From Pleurotus djamor (Eukaryota; Basidiomycota; Agaricomycetes; Agaricales; Pleurotaceae), in assembly GCA_029747585.1 (NCBI GenBank), contig JAPEVF010000493.1, positions 2,501 through 33,817 of the forward strand: a DNA stretch of 31,317 nt, read 5' to 3'. Below are positions 30,810 to 31,317 of this stretch, one piece after another; the first letter of the stretch is position 1; every line of letters starts with the position of its first letter. The translations under genes were made by a program, and so were the position numbers. The notes below the pieces were generated by a model, which was not told the origin of the DNA, ran no database searches, and saw only the letters and a program-made list of their open reading frames with translations.

Positions 30810-31317
30810 ATGACTTCTGCGCTACTAGGCAAAGCCGGGAAGAAGCTATTTGAGAAGCACATGGAGCAATATGCACCGTCGGATCCGATGTACGAGTTCT
30901 ACGTCGATGAAAGTGGTAATCAAAGGCGCAGAAAGGTAAGGAAGCTATGGGAATAGCGTTTACGCGATTGTAACTGTCAATTTAGAGAGAACTGCCGCCT
31001 GGGCTTTCGAAGAGGGATGCGAAGATCCTTAGAGCTGTTAACACGCGCGCGAGTCGACTGGACAGAGGGTTCAGCCTGTGCGGACTCAGGTTTGGCTGGA
31101 CCTTCTTCATCGGTAAGTGTATAAACCCACTTCATATATCCATAATGCTGATGGAGTGCCGCTCAAGGTCTGATACCCATAGTTGGAGATGTTACAAATA
31201 TTTGCCTGAATTATTTCTTTGTTGTACGAAAGGCCAAGCAAGCAGAGTGAGTGCGAACATATAATTGCGCTTGCTGATGTTGACGAACTGTTTCAGGCTT
31301 CCTTCGTGGCTTGTGCG
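30810..31317 (+). CDS. DUF4112-domain protein, N-terminal part (3' truncated by window)
   Basis: Exons 30810-30935, 30986-31112, 31168-31246, 31297-31317 (continues). It starts MTSALLGKAGKKLFEKHMEQY, then PMYEFYVDESGNQRRRKREL. The DUF4112 signature follows: a basic amphipathic segment (RAVNTRASRLDRGF), FGWTFFIGLIPIVGDVTN, a hydrophobic span (CLNYFFVVRKAKQAE) and the conserved LPSWLV at the window edge. DUF4112 proteins are widespread, small, membrane-associated, and of unknown function; this gene is truncated. The three introns are 50, 55 and 50 nt with clean GT-AG ends. A CRE-like inverted repeat lies upstream. Confidence 0.88.

Noticed and set aside
1..31317. CRISPR arrays, insertion sequences, operons, rRNA or prophage
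   Set aside because: None seen; the intron-rich gene structure shows a eukaryotic nuclear region. No long terminal repeats, transposase or reverse-transcriptase frames were found either.

Overview
The window is nuclear DNA from a filamentous fungus, most likely a basidiomycete of the Agaricomycetes. The genes are broken by many 50-80 nt GT-AG introns with CTNAC-like branch points. The content also fits: fungal type-B carboxylesterases, diverged F-box proteins, a fungal DHA1-like MFS pair and a cyanase. I cannot name the species. All gene models were spliced by hand from reading frame, splice signals and (for two pairs) paralog alignment; none was checked against a database or RNA data.

Layout. 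1-2568: the last exon of an MFS transporter followed by a complete, tandem, same-strand paralog (8 exons). 2861-5187 (minus): carboxylesterase A, 14 exons, secreted. 6204-7286 (minus): a small protein with four hydrophobic segments, 6 exons. 7287-8635: no confident gene. 8636-9744 (minus): F-box-like protein. 9859-10089 (minus): possible tiny two-exon gene. 10839-11668 (minus): Ser/Pro-rich protein. 12417-13958 (plus): intronless F-box/LRR-like protein. 14691-16940 (plus): carboxylesterase B, 13 exons, with almost the same exon lengths as A. 17175-19652 (minus): secreted protein of about 600 residues. 21133-22040 (plus): cyanate hydratase, 8 exons, divergent from the secreted protein. 22520-24892 (minus): coiled-coil protein. 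26386-27478 (minus): Ser/Pro-rich protein. 27921-28394 (plus): acidic-tailed small protein. 28711-30522 (plus): F-box-like protein. 30810-31317 (plus): start of a DUF4112 protein, running off the end.

There is no obvious pathway or defence island. The functional themes are membrane transport, two secreted esterases, nitrogen/cyanate detoxification, and three separate F-box-type proteins, a class that expands quickly in Agaricomycetes. The two esterases are inverted relative to each other and about 9.5 kb apart, with unrelated genes between them.

Ten isolated N characters occur. At least two of them (17912 and 26897) sit at places where deleting the N restores an otherwise broken reading frame. 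A third (6255) decides the C-terminus of the small membrane protein. Readers should treat frameshifts at these points as sequence artefacts first.
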